Shown here: in pieces, positions 18,612-27,299 of the stretch
Position numbering within the stretch: position 1 is the first letter of the stretch
How the letters are laid out: every line of letters starts with the position of its first letter
NCBI GenBank assembly: GCA_946411515.1
Contig: CAMKEH010000007.1
Span: 1-58,091, forward strand
Length of the DNA stretch: 58,091 nt
Direction: 5' to 3'
DNA from: an uncultured Clostridium sp.
Lineage (GTDB): Bacteria > Bacillota > Clostridia > TANB77 > CAG-508
Position numbers and translations under genes: made by a program
The notes under the pieces: model-generated
Database searches by the model: none
What the model saw: only the letters and a program-made list of their open reading frames with translations
Told to the model about the DNA's origin: nothing

Positions 18612-19814
18612 ATGGCAAAAGCAAAATTCGAAAGAACAAAGCCACACGTTAATATCGGAACAATCGGTCACGTTGACCACGGTAAAACAACAACAACAGC
18701 AGCTATTACAAAATATTTATCATTATTAGGAAAAGCTCAATATGAAGCTTATGATCAAATCGACGGAGCTCCAGAAGAAAAAGCAAGAGGAATCACAATC
18801 AACACAGCTCACGTAGAATATGAAACAGATAACAGACACTATGCACACGTTGACTGTCCAGGTCACGCTGACTATGTTAAAAACATGATCACAGGTGCTG
18901 CTCAAATGGATGGTGCTGTATTAGTTGTTTCAGCAGCTGATGGACCAATGCCTCAAACAAGAGAGCATATATTACTTGCTAGACAAGTTGGTGTTAAATA
19001 TATCGTAGTTTACTTAAATAAATGTGATATGGTTGACGACCCAGAATTATTAGAATTAGTAGAAATGGAAGTTAGAGACTTACTTTCTGAATATGGATTC
19101 CCAGGAGATGATATTCCAATCATCAAAGGATCTTCATTACAAGTATTAGAAAGTTCATCAACAAATCCAGAAGATGAAGTTTACAAACCAATTAAAGAAT
19201 TAATGGATGCAATTGATAGTTACATTCCAACACCAGAAAGACCAATTGACCAACCATTCTTAATGCCAGTTGAAGACGTATTCACAATTACAGGACGTGG
19301 AACAGTTGCAACAGGTAGAGTAGAAAGAGGACAAGTAAAATTACAAGACGAAGTTGAAATCATCGGTCTTACAACAGAAAGAGCTAAAACTGTTGTTACA
19401 GGTGTAGAAATGTTCAGAAAACTATTAGACCAAGCTGAAGCTGGAGATAACATTGGTGTTCTATTAAGAGGTATTGATAGAAAAGACATCGAAAGAGGTC
19501 AAGTTCTATGTAAACCAGGAACAATCAATCCACATACAAAATTTACTTCTGAAGTTTATGTATTAACTAAAGAAGAAGGTGGAAGACATACACCATTCTT
19601 TAATGGATACAGGCCACAATTCTACTTTAGAACAACAGACGTTACAGGTGTTATCGAATTACCTGCAGGAACAGAAATGGTTATGCCAGGAGATAACGTA
19701 TCAATGACAATCGAATTAATCACACCTATCGCTATCGAAAAAGGATTAAGATTCGCTATTCGTGAAGGTGGTAGAACAGTAGGTTCAGGTGTTGTTGCTG
19801 ATATATTAGCATAA
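18612..19814 (+). CDS. tuf: Elongation factor Tu
   Basis: 400 residues. GTPase that delivers aminoacyl-tRNA to the ribosome. G1 GHVDHGKTT, switch [10 protein letters not shown] and NKCD are intact. RBS AAAGGAGG before ATG 18612. Codon use is strongly biased to C-ending and GGT codons, typical of top expression. A 39-bp copy of the 3' end of a second tuf is at 21047-21085. Confidence 0.99.
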   Translation: MAKAKFERTKPHVNIGTIGHVDHGKTTTTAAITKYLSLLGKAQYEAYDQIDGAPEEKARGITINTAHVEYETDNRHYAHVDCPGHADYVKNMITGAAQMDGAVLVVSAADGPMPQTREHILLARQVGVKYIVVYLNKCDMVDDPELLELVEMEVRDLLSEYGFPGDDIPIIKGSSLQVLESSSTNPEDEVYKPIKELMDAIDSYIPTPERPIDQPFLMPVEDVFTITGRGTVATGRVERGQVKLQDEVEIIGLTTERAKTVVTGVEMFRKLLDQAEAGDNIGVLLRGIDRKDIERGQVLCKPGTINPHTKFTSEVYVLTKEEGGRHTPFFNGYRPQFYFRTTDVTGVIELPAGTEMVMPGDNVSMTIELITPIAIEKGLRFAIREGGRTVGSGVVADILA

Positions 19815-19832
19815 GAATCTTAGAAAATAAAG

Positions 19833-19867
19833 GCTTTCGGAAGTTTATCCGAAAGCTAATTTTTTAT
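19833..19867 (+). terminator. Terminator after tuf
   Basis: GCTTTCGGA / TCCGAAAGC stem followed by a T-rich tail. Confidence 0.8.
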
Positions 19868-19868
19868 A

Positions 19869-19893
19869 TTTAACGACTTTTTAACGACTTAGT
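19869..19893 (+). repeat. Left copy of 25-bp direct repeat
   Basis: TTTAACGAC-TTTTTAACGAC-TTAGT. It matches 20923-20947 at 22 of 25 positions. The two copies bracket the reverse-strand gene 19980-20765. Each copy contains an internal doublet of TTTAACRAC. Confidence 0.7.
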
Positions 19894-19933
19894 TAAAATA
19901 CTCTAACCACTATTAACTTCTTTGAATAAAAAT

Positions 19934-19960
19934 AAGACAGTTTCTTAAAACTGTCTTTTA
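19934..19960. terminator. Hairpin terminator between tuf and the reverse-strand gene
   Basis: AAGACAGTTT / AAACTGTCTT with a four-base loop and flanking T/A runs. It can act in both directions. Confidence 0.7.
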
Positions 19961-19979
19961 TTAGATATATATTGTTAAA

Positions 19980-20765
19980 TTATTCTACTGCAACTAAATA
20001 AAATGAGGACCTTGCGTCTATTTTATCTCCCTGTTGGAAAGTATATATATATTCTTCAACTCCATAACTACCACCTAGAATTATATTAACTTTCAAATCT
20101 CCATATGAAGAATGAACCGTAAAATTACTATTTCCACCATATATTTTATATTTTCCTAATGGAATATCTGTTCCTGCTGTTAATTGTCCTGCAGGATATT
20201 TTTTAGGTTCTCCCTTTATTTTTACTACTTCTTCTTTTAGTTTTTGTATTTCATCATTTAAAGATGTTTTTGTTTTTTCTAATTCTTCTTTTGTGCTTTT
20301 CAATTTGTTTACTTCTTCTTGCTGTTTATTATATATTGAAGAATTATTTAACACCCAATCTTCTGTTTTTTCATTTTTTAATTCCCTTGTTGCAATATCT
20401 AAGACATATGTACCTCTCATACCATCTTTTGTAGATGTATTGACAACTATTTCCTTGAATAAAGAAATACCATTTATATTTTCACCTAAAATTTTGCCTA
20501 TTGTTTTTGCAGATTCCAATGCTTCTTCTTGGGTATCAAAATTAACATCTATGTTTATTATGCTTTTATCATATGATTGATAAACCATAGTGTCTTTATG
20601 ATATTCTTGTAAGCTTTTAGCTAATTTTGATAAACCTTCATCGGGATTAATTAAAGTAAATGCAAATAATATTATTGATGTAAATGATACAATTACTATT
20701 ATTACTAGCAATATTACCCAAAACCACCATTTCGTATAAAGCTTACCATGTTTCTTTTTTTCCAT
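19980..20765 (-). CDS. Unknown membrane-anchored coiled-coil protein with C-terminal beta domain
   Basis: 261 residues, not recognised. A basic N-terminus and a transmembrane helix (about residues 13-36) are followed by a globular part, a coiled coil (about 145-185) and a C-terminal domain. That domain starts YPAGQLTAGTDIPLGKYKIYGG, a pattern seen in many Firmicutes surface proteins (A-G-x-D-I-P-x-G-x-Y-K). The start is placed at 20765 because GGAGGTG lies 8 bp upstream; an in-frame ATG at 20780 overlaps that site. It is flanked by direct repeats and an insertion sequence, so it may be accessory. Confidence 0.7.
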   Translation of the reverse strand: MEKKKHGKLYTKWWFWVILLVIIVIVSFTSIILFAFTLINPDEGLSKLAKSLQEYHKDTMVYQSYDKSIINIDVNFDTQEEALESAKTIGKILGENINGISLFKEIVVNTSTKDGMRGTYVLDIATRELKNEKTEDWVLNNSSIYNKQQEEVNKLKSTKEELEKTKTSLNDEIQKLKEEVVKIKGEPKKYPAGQLTAGTDIPLGKYKIYGGNSNFTVHSSYGDLKVNIILGGSYGVEEYIYTFQQGDKIDARSSFYLVAVE

Positions 20766-20922
20766 ATAATACACCTCCATATATAAAAATTATAAATTTA
20801 GTATACCATATTTTGTAACTATGTCAAATTCAATAGGCAATATAAAATTTTTTGTTGCTTGTTTCTGATAATTGGTCTTTTTTATTTGCTTACTCTTTTA
20901 GTGTTGAAATTTATAATATTTG

Positions 20923-20947
20923 TTTAACAACTTTTTAACAACTAAGT
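20923..20947 (+). repeat. Right copy of 25-bp direct repeat
   Basis: TTTAACAAC-TTTTTAACAAC-TAAGT; see 19869-19893. The copies are 1054 bp apart. Position and internal symmetry suggest an attachment or recombination site, but this is not established. Confidence 0.65.
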
Positions 20948-21046
20948 ATAGGATACTTCAGAATGGCACAGAATAAAAAAATACAAAGAACCGCTAAAAT
21001 AAAAGGTTTGGAACGATTAAGGTTAGTATAAAATGTAAAACAAATA

Positions 21047-21085
21047 ACAGTAGGTTCAGGTGTTGTTGCTGATATCTTAGCTTAA
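21047..21085 (+). pseudogene. tuf: Orphan 3' end of a second tuf gene
   Basis: 39 bp encode [12 protein letters not shown] and a stop, the exact C-terminus of the intact EF-Tu, with synonymous differences (ATC for ATA, GCT for GCA). No tuf sequence precedes it. It lies in the 336-bp gap 20766-21101, which otherwise holds one direct repeat and AT-rich sequence with no gene I can support. The IS begins 16 bp later. Confidence 0.85.
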
Positions 21086-21101
21086 TTAAATATAAATAAT
21101 A

Positions 21102-22586
21102 TGTGGGAAAAATGAAGTAAAAAATTAGACAAGAGAAGCACCAATTTGGTATGATGTTTTTGTTAGAAAACAAAGCCATACAAAGGAGGTGCTTCTCTAT
21201 GATTAATATTATAATACAAACAATCATAGAAAACAAAGAATTTTTAGAAAAAAGTTTAGAAGAAAGTATAAAATGTGGAGAAATAAGTAATTTTAGTAAA
21301 AAATTAAGAACTGTATTTGATGATGCAGGAAGAAAAACACTTGTGGGAATATTAGAAACTATAGATATCACATTATTTGAGAGCAAAACAAGAAAAAGAG
21401 AATATGAAACAAAAGATTTAAGGAAAAGAACATTAGTGACCGACTATGGAAATATTGAATATTATCGAAGATATTATAGAAATAAAAAAACAAAAGAATA
21501 TATTTATTTAACAGACGAAAAAATGGGAATAGAAAAAAATGAAAGAATAATGAAAGATGTACAAAGTAACATTATAGAATTAGCACATGATATATCATAT
21601 AAGAAAACAGGAAAAAAAGTTATAGGAAGTGAAACAATTTCTCCCACAACAGTAATGCATAAAGTAAGACAAGAAGAATTAAAAGTAGAAACACAAGAAG
21701 AAAAGAAAAAGATAAAAAGATTATATATAGAAGCAGACGAAGATCATGTATCAGAAAGAGGTAACAAAATAGGAATGCCTAAATTAATATATGTACATGA
21801 AGGAAACTATAAAAAAGGAAATAGAAATGAATTAAAGAATGTACACTATATAGGATGTTTAGGTAAAAATAGTGAAGAATTATGGCTTGAGGTAGCAGAA
21901 TATATAGATAAAAAATATGATATAGGAAGTTTAGAAAAAATATATATATGTGGAGACGGAGCAAGATGGATAAAAGAAGGATTAAATTGGATAGATAAAT
22001 CAGTATTTGTATTAGATAGATTTCATTTATTAAAGTATATAAATCAAGCAACAGTTGAATTTCCAGAATATAAAAATAAAATATGGTACAATATAAATAT
22101 ATTTGATCCAATAAGTGTAGAAAATGTATTAAAAGAAATAATAAATAAAACAGAAGAAGAAAAAAGAAAAGAAAAAGTTATATATAGTTATAAATATATA
22201 ATGAATCAATGGCCAGGAATAGAAATATACGAAACAGATAAAGACTATTTGAATGGATGTAGTGCAGAAGGACATATAAGTCATGTATATGCAGATAGAA
22301 TGAGTTCAAGACCACGAACATGGTGTGATGATGGAATAGATAAGATGAGTAGATTAAGGACATTTGTAAGTAATGGTGGAAATATATATGAAGAATTAAT
22401 AAAAAAGAAAAAAATAAATACAAAATTAAAAAAATATGATAAAATAATAGAGAAAAATATAAAAGTTGGAATTGAAGAAGTAAAACAATATAATTCGCCA
22501 ATATCAACAGGCGGAAAGAATTGTAATATAAGAAAAATAATAAATAAAATAATGTATGGATAAAAATCAAAGTGGTGTTTCCCACA
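21102..22586 (+). mobile_element. Insertion sequence, ISLre2-type
   Basis: 1485 bp bounded by terminal inverted repeats with an outer core TGTGGGAAA (21102-21110) and TTTCCCACA (22578-22586), containing one transposase gene. The flanks (TAAATAATA left, AAAAGTTTA right) show no target-site duplication, so the ends may have been rearranged after insertion. Confidence 0.85.
21199..22563 (+). CDS. UPF0236/ISLre2-family transposase
   Basis: 454 residues. The arrangement is that of ISLre2 transposases: an N-terminal region ending RKTLVGILETIDITLFESKTRKREYE, the YRRYYRNKKTKEYIYLTDEKMG block, the acidic motif LYIEADEDHV, ICGDGARWIKEG and VLDRFHLLKY, and a C-terminal SAEGHISHVYADRMSSRPRTW. It appears intact. 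ATG 21199 is preferred because AAAGGAGG precedes it. Confidence 0.93.
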   Translation: MINIIIQTIIENKEFLEKSLEESIKCGEISNFSKKLRTVFDDAGRKTLVGILETIDITLFESKTRKREYETKDLRKRTLVTDYGNIEYYRRYYRNKKTKEYIYLTDEKMGIEKNERIMKDVQSNIIELAHDISYKKTGKKVIGSETISPTTVMHKVRQEELKVETQEEKKKIKRLYIEADEDHVSERGNKIGMPKLIYVHEGNYKKGNRNELKNVHYIGCLGKNSEELWLEVAEYIDKKYDIGSLEKIYICGDGARWIKEGLNWIDKSVFVLDRFHLLKYINQATVEFPEYKNKIWYNINIFDPISVENVLKEIINKTEEEKRKEKVIYSYKYIMNQWPGIEIYETDKDYLNGCSAEGHISHVYADRMSSRPRTWCDDGIDKMSRLRTFVSNGGNIYEELIKKKKINTKLKKYDKIIEKNIKVGIEEVKQYNSPISTGGKNCNIRKIINKIMYG

Positions 22587-22618
22587 AAAAGTTTATGCAA
22601 TGAATTTTTTTTATAAAA

Positions 22619-22647
22619 TTTACATTTTTGAATATTTATGATATAAT
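22619..22647 (+). promoter_or_regulatory. Promoter just downstream of the IS
   Basis: TTTACA at 22619-22624, 17-bp spacer, TATAAT at 22642-22647. It would transcribe the small ORF at 22680. Confidence 0.65.
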
Positions 22648-22679
22648 TATGTTAATAGAATTTGAAAGGAGTGAAAAGC

Positions 22680-22829
22680 TTGAATTACCATAAATACATA
22701 CAAAATACATGTAAAAAGCGCTGTGTGCGCTTTGAGCGGAAGTTGTTCTTTATAGGTATAAGAATTATTGGATATGACAAAAACAATGAAAAAATTTACC
22801 AAAAAGAGCTCAGCTTCAAATTCAAGTGA
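22680..22829 (+). CDS. Small leader-like ORF with clustered CGC, CGC and CGG codons
   Basis: A 49-codon ORF starting at TTG 22680, 9 bp after AAAGGAG and behind a good promoter. Codons 14, 17 and 20 are CGC, CGC and CGG, unusual in a genome that prefers AGA. If CGG (22737-22739) is read with the +1 shift seen elsewhere, translation ends at TAG 22753-22755 with 24 residues. If read as Arg it continues to 22829. No homology recognised. The gap 22587-23000 holds this ORF, its promoter and the plsX promoter. It could be a real small protein, a regulatory leader or chance. Confidence 0.4.
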   Translation: MNYHKYIQNTCKKRCVRFERKLFFIGIRIIGYDKNNEKIYQKELSFKFK

Positions 22830-22907
22830 AGTAATTAAAACCTATAGGGCAGAAATAATGTATTATATTAAATACAGAATGACTGTCCTTTTCTTTTATA
22901 AAAACAC

Positions 22908-22936
22908 TTGCTTTTTTTTAGAAATAATAATAAAAT
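22908..22936 (+). promoter_or_regulatory. Promoter of plsX
   Basis: TTGCTT at 22908-22913 and TAAAAT at 22931-22936 with a 17-bp spacer, about 65 bp before plsX. Confidence 0.6.
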
Positions 22937-23000
22937 AGATGTGTTATAAATATAATTAAATAATGTGAAGGAATAATAATCCTTTTTTAGGAGGAACAAA

Positions 23001-24026
23001 ATGAGAATAATATTAGACGCAATGGGAGGAGATAATGCTCCAGATGCGAATATTAAAGGAGCAGTAAATGCAATTAATAAAGTAAAAGCAGAAGTAGTAT
23101 TAGTTGGAAAAGAAGAAATAATTAGAAGTAAAGTAAAAGAATTTTATGGAAAAACTCCAGAAGAGATATCAGAACGTTTAAAAATAGTAAATGCAACTGA
23201 AACAATAGAAATGGAAGATAAACCTACAGATGCGATAAGACATAAAAAAGATTCTTCAATGGTAGTTGGATTTAATATGTTAAAACAGGATGAAGGTGAT
23301 GTATTTATTTCTGCAGGAAATTCAGGAGCATTACTTACTGGTGCAACATTAATTGTTGGGAGAATAAGAGGAATAGATAGACCGGCCTTAGCTGGAATAT
23401 TACCTGCTTATAAAAGTAGATTACTTTTAATTGATGCAGGGTCTAATACGAATTGTAAACCAATAAATTTACTTCAATTTGCTCAAATGTCAACTATATA
23501 TTTAAGAAATACATTTGGAATAGAAAAACCAACAATAGGGCTATTAAATATAGGAACTGAAGAAACTAAAGGAAATGAGTTGGTAAGAGAAAGTTATAAT
23601 CTATTAAAGGAAAAGGCTGAAGAACTAGATATTAATTTTGTAGGAAATGTTGAAGGAAGAGATGCTTTTTCAGGAAAAATAGACGCAATAGTTACAGATG
23701 GATTTACTGGAAATGTATTTTTAAAAACAACAGAAGGACTAGGTAAGTTAGTAAAAAGAACTTTAGTTGAAAGTTTTACTCAAAATATAGGAGCAAAATT
23801 ATCATATTTATTTGCTAGAAAGCCAATAAAATCACTATCAAAAGCCATGGATTATAAATCATATGGAGGGGCACTATTTTTAGGAGTCAAAAAACCAGTT
23901 GTAAAAGCACATGGTAGCAGTGATGAAATTTTATTTGAATATACAATTATTCAAGCGGAAAAATTTGTTGAAAATAAAGCAGTTGATAGGATGATTGAAG
24001 AATTTCAAAAGCAAAATAAAGAATAA
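23001..24026 (+). CDS. plsX: Phosphate acyltransferase PlsX
   Basis: 341 residues. Converts acyl-ACP to acyl-phosphate, the first step of phosphatidic acid synthesis with PlsY. Hallmarks: N-terminal ILDAMGGDNAP, FISAGNSGALLTG, DAGSNTNCKP and GFTGNVFLKTTEG. RBS AGGAGG before ATG 23001. The next gene is acpP, whose product carries the acyl group. Confidence 0.97.
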   Translation: MRIILDAMGGDNAPDANIKGAVNAINKVKAEVVLVGKEEIIRSKVKEFYGKTPEEISERLKIVNATETIEMEDKPTDAIRHKKDSSMVVGFNMLKQDEGDVFISAGNSGALLTGATLIVGRIRGIDRPALAGILPAYKSRLLLIDAGSNTNCKPINLLQFAQMSTIYLRNTFGIEKPTIGLLNIGTEETKGNELVRESYNLLKEKAEELDINFVGNVEGRDAFSGKIDAIVTDGFTGNVFLKTTEGLGKLVKRTLVESFTQNIGAKLSYLFARKPIKSLSKAMDYKSYGGALFLGVKKPVVKAHGSSDEILFEYTIIQAEKFVENKAVDRMIEEFQKQNKE

Positions 24027-24148
24027 ATATATAAAAAAATAAAATTATACTTGACAAATATAAAAACATATAATATAAATGAACTATGAAAAAGAAAATA
24101 ACAAATGAAAATATATCATTTGAAAACTTGAGAGGAGGTGAACTCATA

Positions 24149-24391
24149 ATGAGTTCAGAAGAAGTTTTAGAAAAAGTAAAAGGAATTATAGTTGAACAAT
24201 TAGGAGTATCAGAAAACTCAGTTACAGAAGAAGCATCATTTATAGATGACCTAGGTGCTGATTCACTAGATATAGTAGAATTAGTTATGGCATTAGAAGA
24301 AGAATTTGATATAGAAATTCCAGATAGTGATGCAGAAAAAGTTGTAACAGTTGGAGATGTAGTAGAATACATAAAAGAAAATGTGAAATAA
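24149..24391 (+). CDS. acpP: Acyl carrier protein
   Basis: 80 residues, acidic. The phosphopantetheine attachment serine lies in [11 protein letters not shown] 24149 is selected because AGAGGAGGTG precedes it; an in-frame upstream ATG at 24086 has no such site. A TTGACA box lies about 95 bp upstream, so it probably has its own promoter besides read-through from plsX. Confidence 0.97.
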   Translation: MSSEEVLEKVKGIIVEQLGVSENSVTEEASFIDDLGADSLDIVELVMALEEEFDIEIPDSDAEKVVTVGDVVEYIKENVK

Positions 24392-24522
24392 GAAATTTAG
24401 GAGTATTTCAATATAGTTTTAATGTTGATATACTCCTAAAATATTTTAAACAGTATAGATAATACTATACTGTTTTACTATATATTCCAATTTGAATTCA
24501 ATTAAAACAAGGGGAAAATAAA

Positions 24523-25674
24523 ATGATAGATATTATAAAAATTATTAATGAAGGCAAGGTTGAAACTCCAGCACATGTAATTGATTTAAATCAAGTATAT
24601 AATAATTTAGAAAATATTAATGCTATAAGAAAAGAAACAGGGATAAAAGTATTTTTTACACTCAAAGGTTTTTCTAATGACATAATTCTAAAAAGATTTA
24701 TTAATAATTTAGATGGTGTAAGTAGTAGTGGTTTGTTTGAATCAAAATTAGGAAGAGAGCTAAATATGAAAATAAGTACATTTTCTAATGCTTATACAGA
24801 TAAAAATATTCAGGAAATTTGTAAGAATAGTGATTATGTTATATTTAATTCTATAAATCAATACAATAACTATAAAGAATATGCAAAAAAAGAAAATTGT
24901 TCAATAGGTATAAGGATTAATCCTGAATATACAGAACTTCCTAATGAATTTGGAGCAAACACATGTAAAAAGGATTCACACTTAGGAATAAAAAAAGATA
25001 GTATGCCAGATATTTCTGAATTTTATAAAAATAATATAGAAGGTATACATCTTCATACGATGTGTGAACAGCATGCAGATGCATTAGAAAGGACTATAGA
25101 TAACTTAATTCAAAACTATGATGAATATTTAAAAAATATTAAATGGTTAAATTTAGGTGGAGGACAATTGTTAGGAGATAAAAAATACAACGTAAAAAAA
25201 GCAATAGAATCAATTAAGAAATTACAAGAAAAATATAATATTGATATAATATTAGAGCCATGTGAAGGTATAATGTTTAATAGTGGATATTATGTTACAA
25301 GAGTAGTAGATTTAATAAAAAATAATATTAATATAGCTGTTGTAGATGGTTCAGCCATTTGTCATATACCAGATAGCGTATATAAAGGTTGGACTAAGGA
25401 TATGATAGGTGAAGTAGAAGATGAAAAAGAAGGATATAAATATAAAATTGCAGGATGTTCCTGCTATGCAGGCGACACATTTGGAGAATATTATTTAAAC
25501 AAAAAACTTGAGATTGGTGATGTTATTGTTTTTGAGGACACTGCTTCATACACAATGGTTAAAAATAATATTTTTAATGGAATTTCTTTTCCTAATTTAT
25601 ATGTTATAGATATAAATAAAAATTTGGAAAAAGTAAAAAATTATGGATATGATATATTTAAAATGATTATATAA
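24523..25674 (+). CDS. nspC: Carboxynorspermidine decarboxylase-like protein (NspC)
   Basis: 383 residues of the alanine-racemase-fold PLP decarboxylases. The PLP lysine is in FFTLKGFSN (about residue 47); the phosphate-binding LGGGQLLGDK and the catalytic Cys region IAGCSCYAGDTFGEY follow. NspC removes CO2 from carboxynorspermidine or carboxyspermidine in the alternative polyamine route. The partner dehydrogenase is not in this window. Confidence 0.85.
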   Translation: MIDIIKIINEGKVETPAHVIDLNQVYNNLENINAIRKETGIKVFFTLKGFSNDIILKRFINNLDGVSSSGLFESKLGRELNMKISTFSNAYTDKNIQEICKNSDYVIFNSINQYNNYKEYAKKENCSIGIRINPEYTELPNEFGANTCKKDSHLGIKKDSMPDISEFYKNNIEGIHLHTMCEQHADALERTIDNLIQNYDEYLKNIKWLNLGGGQLLGDKKYNVKKAIESIKKLQEKYNIDIILEPCEGIMFNSGYYVTRVVDLIKNNINIAVVDGSAICHIPDSVYKGWTKDMIGEVEDEKEGYKYKIAGCSCYAGDTFGEYYLNKKLEIGDVIVFEDTASYTMVKNNIFNGISFPNLYVIDINKNLEKVKNYGYDIFKMII

Positions 25675-25680
25675 TAATAA

Positions 25681-25724
25681 AAATGAAATGAATTTTGATA
25701 AGTTTGGAACTCATTTCATTTTTT
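25681..25724. terminator. Bidirectional terminator between nspC and the dacF-like gene
   Basis: AAATGAAATGA / TCATTTCATTTTTT stem; T runs on both strands serve the convergent genes. Confidence 0.75.
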
Positions 25725-25737
25725 AATTATGAAAGAT

Positions 25738-26988
25738 TTAAAAATGAGTATATATGGAATCAACTATTGAAGAATAATTTTTAAAAAATTCATATATGTA
25801 ATTTATAAAATTTTTTTTAGGTATAAAATTAGAAGATATAACATTTGACTTAATTATATAATCACTTCCAGCAAATACTTCTATTTCCCCAATAATAGCG
25901 TTTTCATATATAGGAGCATCTAGATTTTGATTGACGTTAATATTTATATTTAGAGATGGAATATCTCTTTTGTTAATAGGAATAATGGGAGTTTTTAAAT
26001 CAGAATATTTAATTTCTATATTAGAAGATAGTCCTTTATCTATATTAAAATTAGTTATATTTTCTTGTTTCCATTTTTCAAATTCTTGATTTATTTTTTC
26101 CTCTATATTTACATACTCAAAATTTTTAAAAGCATATTCTATTAATTTTATACTATCTGAAGTTCTAAATTTTTTAGTATCACAACCAAGAACAACACAT
26201 ATTATGTCCATATTGTCTCTCCTGCAGGCAGTGACTAAACAACGATTTGCACCATTGGTAAAACCAGTTTTTATTCCATATACACCTAATAAATTACCAA
26301 GAAGTTCATTAGTATTAGAAATGTTTTTAGGATTACCATTGATTGTTATTGTATAATTTTTTGTTCCAACAATATTAAAAAAAGTAGAGTTTTTTAAAGC
26401 ATAATCTGAAAGAATAGCAAGCTCATATGCTGTTGTATAATGATTATCAGAGTCTAATCCATGTGGTGATTCGAAATGACTATTGCTTAATCCTAATTCT
26501 TTTGCTTTATTATTCATCAAATTACTAAATTCTTGAATACTACCACTACAACTTTCGGCAAGTGCAACTGCTGCATCATTTCCAGAGCATAACATTAATC
26601 CATATAGTAAATCTCTTATACTTATTTTATCTCCAGATTTTATACCTAATCTAGAACCTCCAGTTCCAGCAGCTTTTTTAGAAACTTCAATAGTTTGATT
26701 TAAATCACATTTTTCTATAATAACAGTTGCAGTCATGATTTTTGTTGTAGATGCCATTTTTGCTTTAGTAAATTCATTTTTTCCATATAATATTTTTTTA
26801 CTTATTCTATCTAATATAATAGCTGAGCGAGCATTAATATTTAAATCAGTTGTATTTATGGAAGAAGTTTCAATTGTTTCATAATCTATAGTTTCACTTT
26901 CTATATCATCAGCAAAAGAAGAATAAAAATTAAATAAAAATATAAAACAAATAAAAAAAGCTAATGATTTAATAAGTTTTATTTTCAT
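25738..26988 (-). CDS. D-alanyl-D-alanine carboxypeptidase, DacF/PBP5 type
   Basis: 416 residues with an N-terminal signal peptide (about residues 1-27). Active-site motifs of class C low-mass PBPs: STTK at 80-83, SGN at 135-137 and KTG at 240-242, followed by a C-terminal beta domain and a hydrophobic or amphipathic tail. It trims the pentapeptide stems of peptidoglycan. In spore formers such enzymes also tune cortex cross-linking. It is on the minus strand, monocistronic. Confidence 0.93.
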   Translation of the reverse strand: MKIKLIKSLAFFICFIFLFNFYSSFADDIESETIDYETIETSSINTTDLNINARSAIILDRISKKILYGKNEFTKAKMASTTKIMTATVIIEKCDLNQTIEVSKKAAGTGGSRLGIKSGDKISIRDLLYGLMLCSGNDAAVALAESCSGSIQEFSNLMNNKAKELGLSNSHFESPHGLDSDNHYTTAYELAILSDYALKNSTFFNIVGTKNYTITINGNPKNISNTNELLGNLLGVYGIKTGFTNGANRCLVTACRRDNMDIICVVLGCDTKKFRTSDSIKLIEYAFKNFEYVNIEEKINQEFEKWKQENITNFNIDKGLSSNIEIKYSDLKTPIIPINKRDIPSLNININVNQNLDAPIYENAIIGEIEVFAGSDYIIKSNVISSNFIPKKNFINYIYEFFKNYSSIVDSIYTHF

Positions 26989-27234
26989 AGTTTAATCACC
27001 ATTTAATTTTATGAAAATAAAATTTGTAATATTCAAAATCATAACTAAAAAATCTAAAACACTTACGGGCGCAAAAATAAATCAATTTAATTCACATAAA
27101 ACCTTGATTTTATTGCAAAAATGTAATATAATTGTAATGTAGGGGATTTTTATAATTTGCAATTTTAAAAACAAGTATCCGTAAAGGATTAGAACATAGG
27201 CTAAAAATGGCAAAAAAAACCTAAAAAAAACCTA

Positions 27235-27262
27235 TTGACTTAATTTGAAAAACGTGTAAAAT
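27235..27262 (+). promoter_or_regulatory. Promoter of the thioester surface protein
   Basis: TTGACT at 27235-27240, 16-bp spacer, TAAAAT at 27257-27262. The rest of the 311-bp gap 26989-27299 is AT-rich intergenic sequence between divergent genes, and I see no further gene in it. Confidence 0.6.
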
Positions 27263-27299
27263 ATTATATAAGTATATATAAATAAAAGGAGAGAAATTT

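Noticed and set aside
20964..21032. 22-codon ORF starting ATG 20964
   Set aside because: No ribosome binding site and no recognisable similarity; too short to support.
21102..22586. Target-site duplication around the IS
   Set aside because: Bases immediately outside the two terminal repeats do not match over 8-10 positions.
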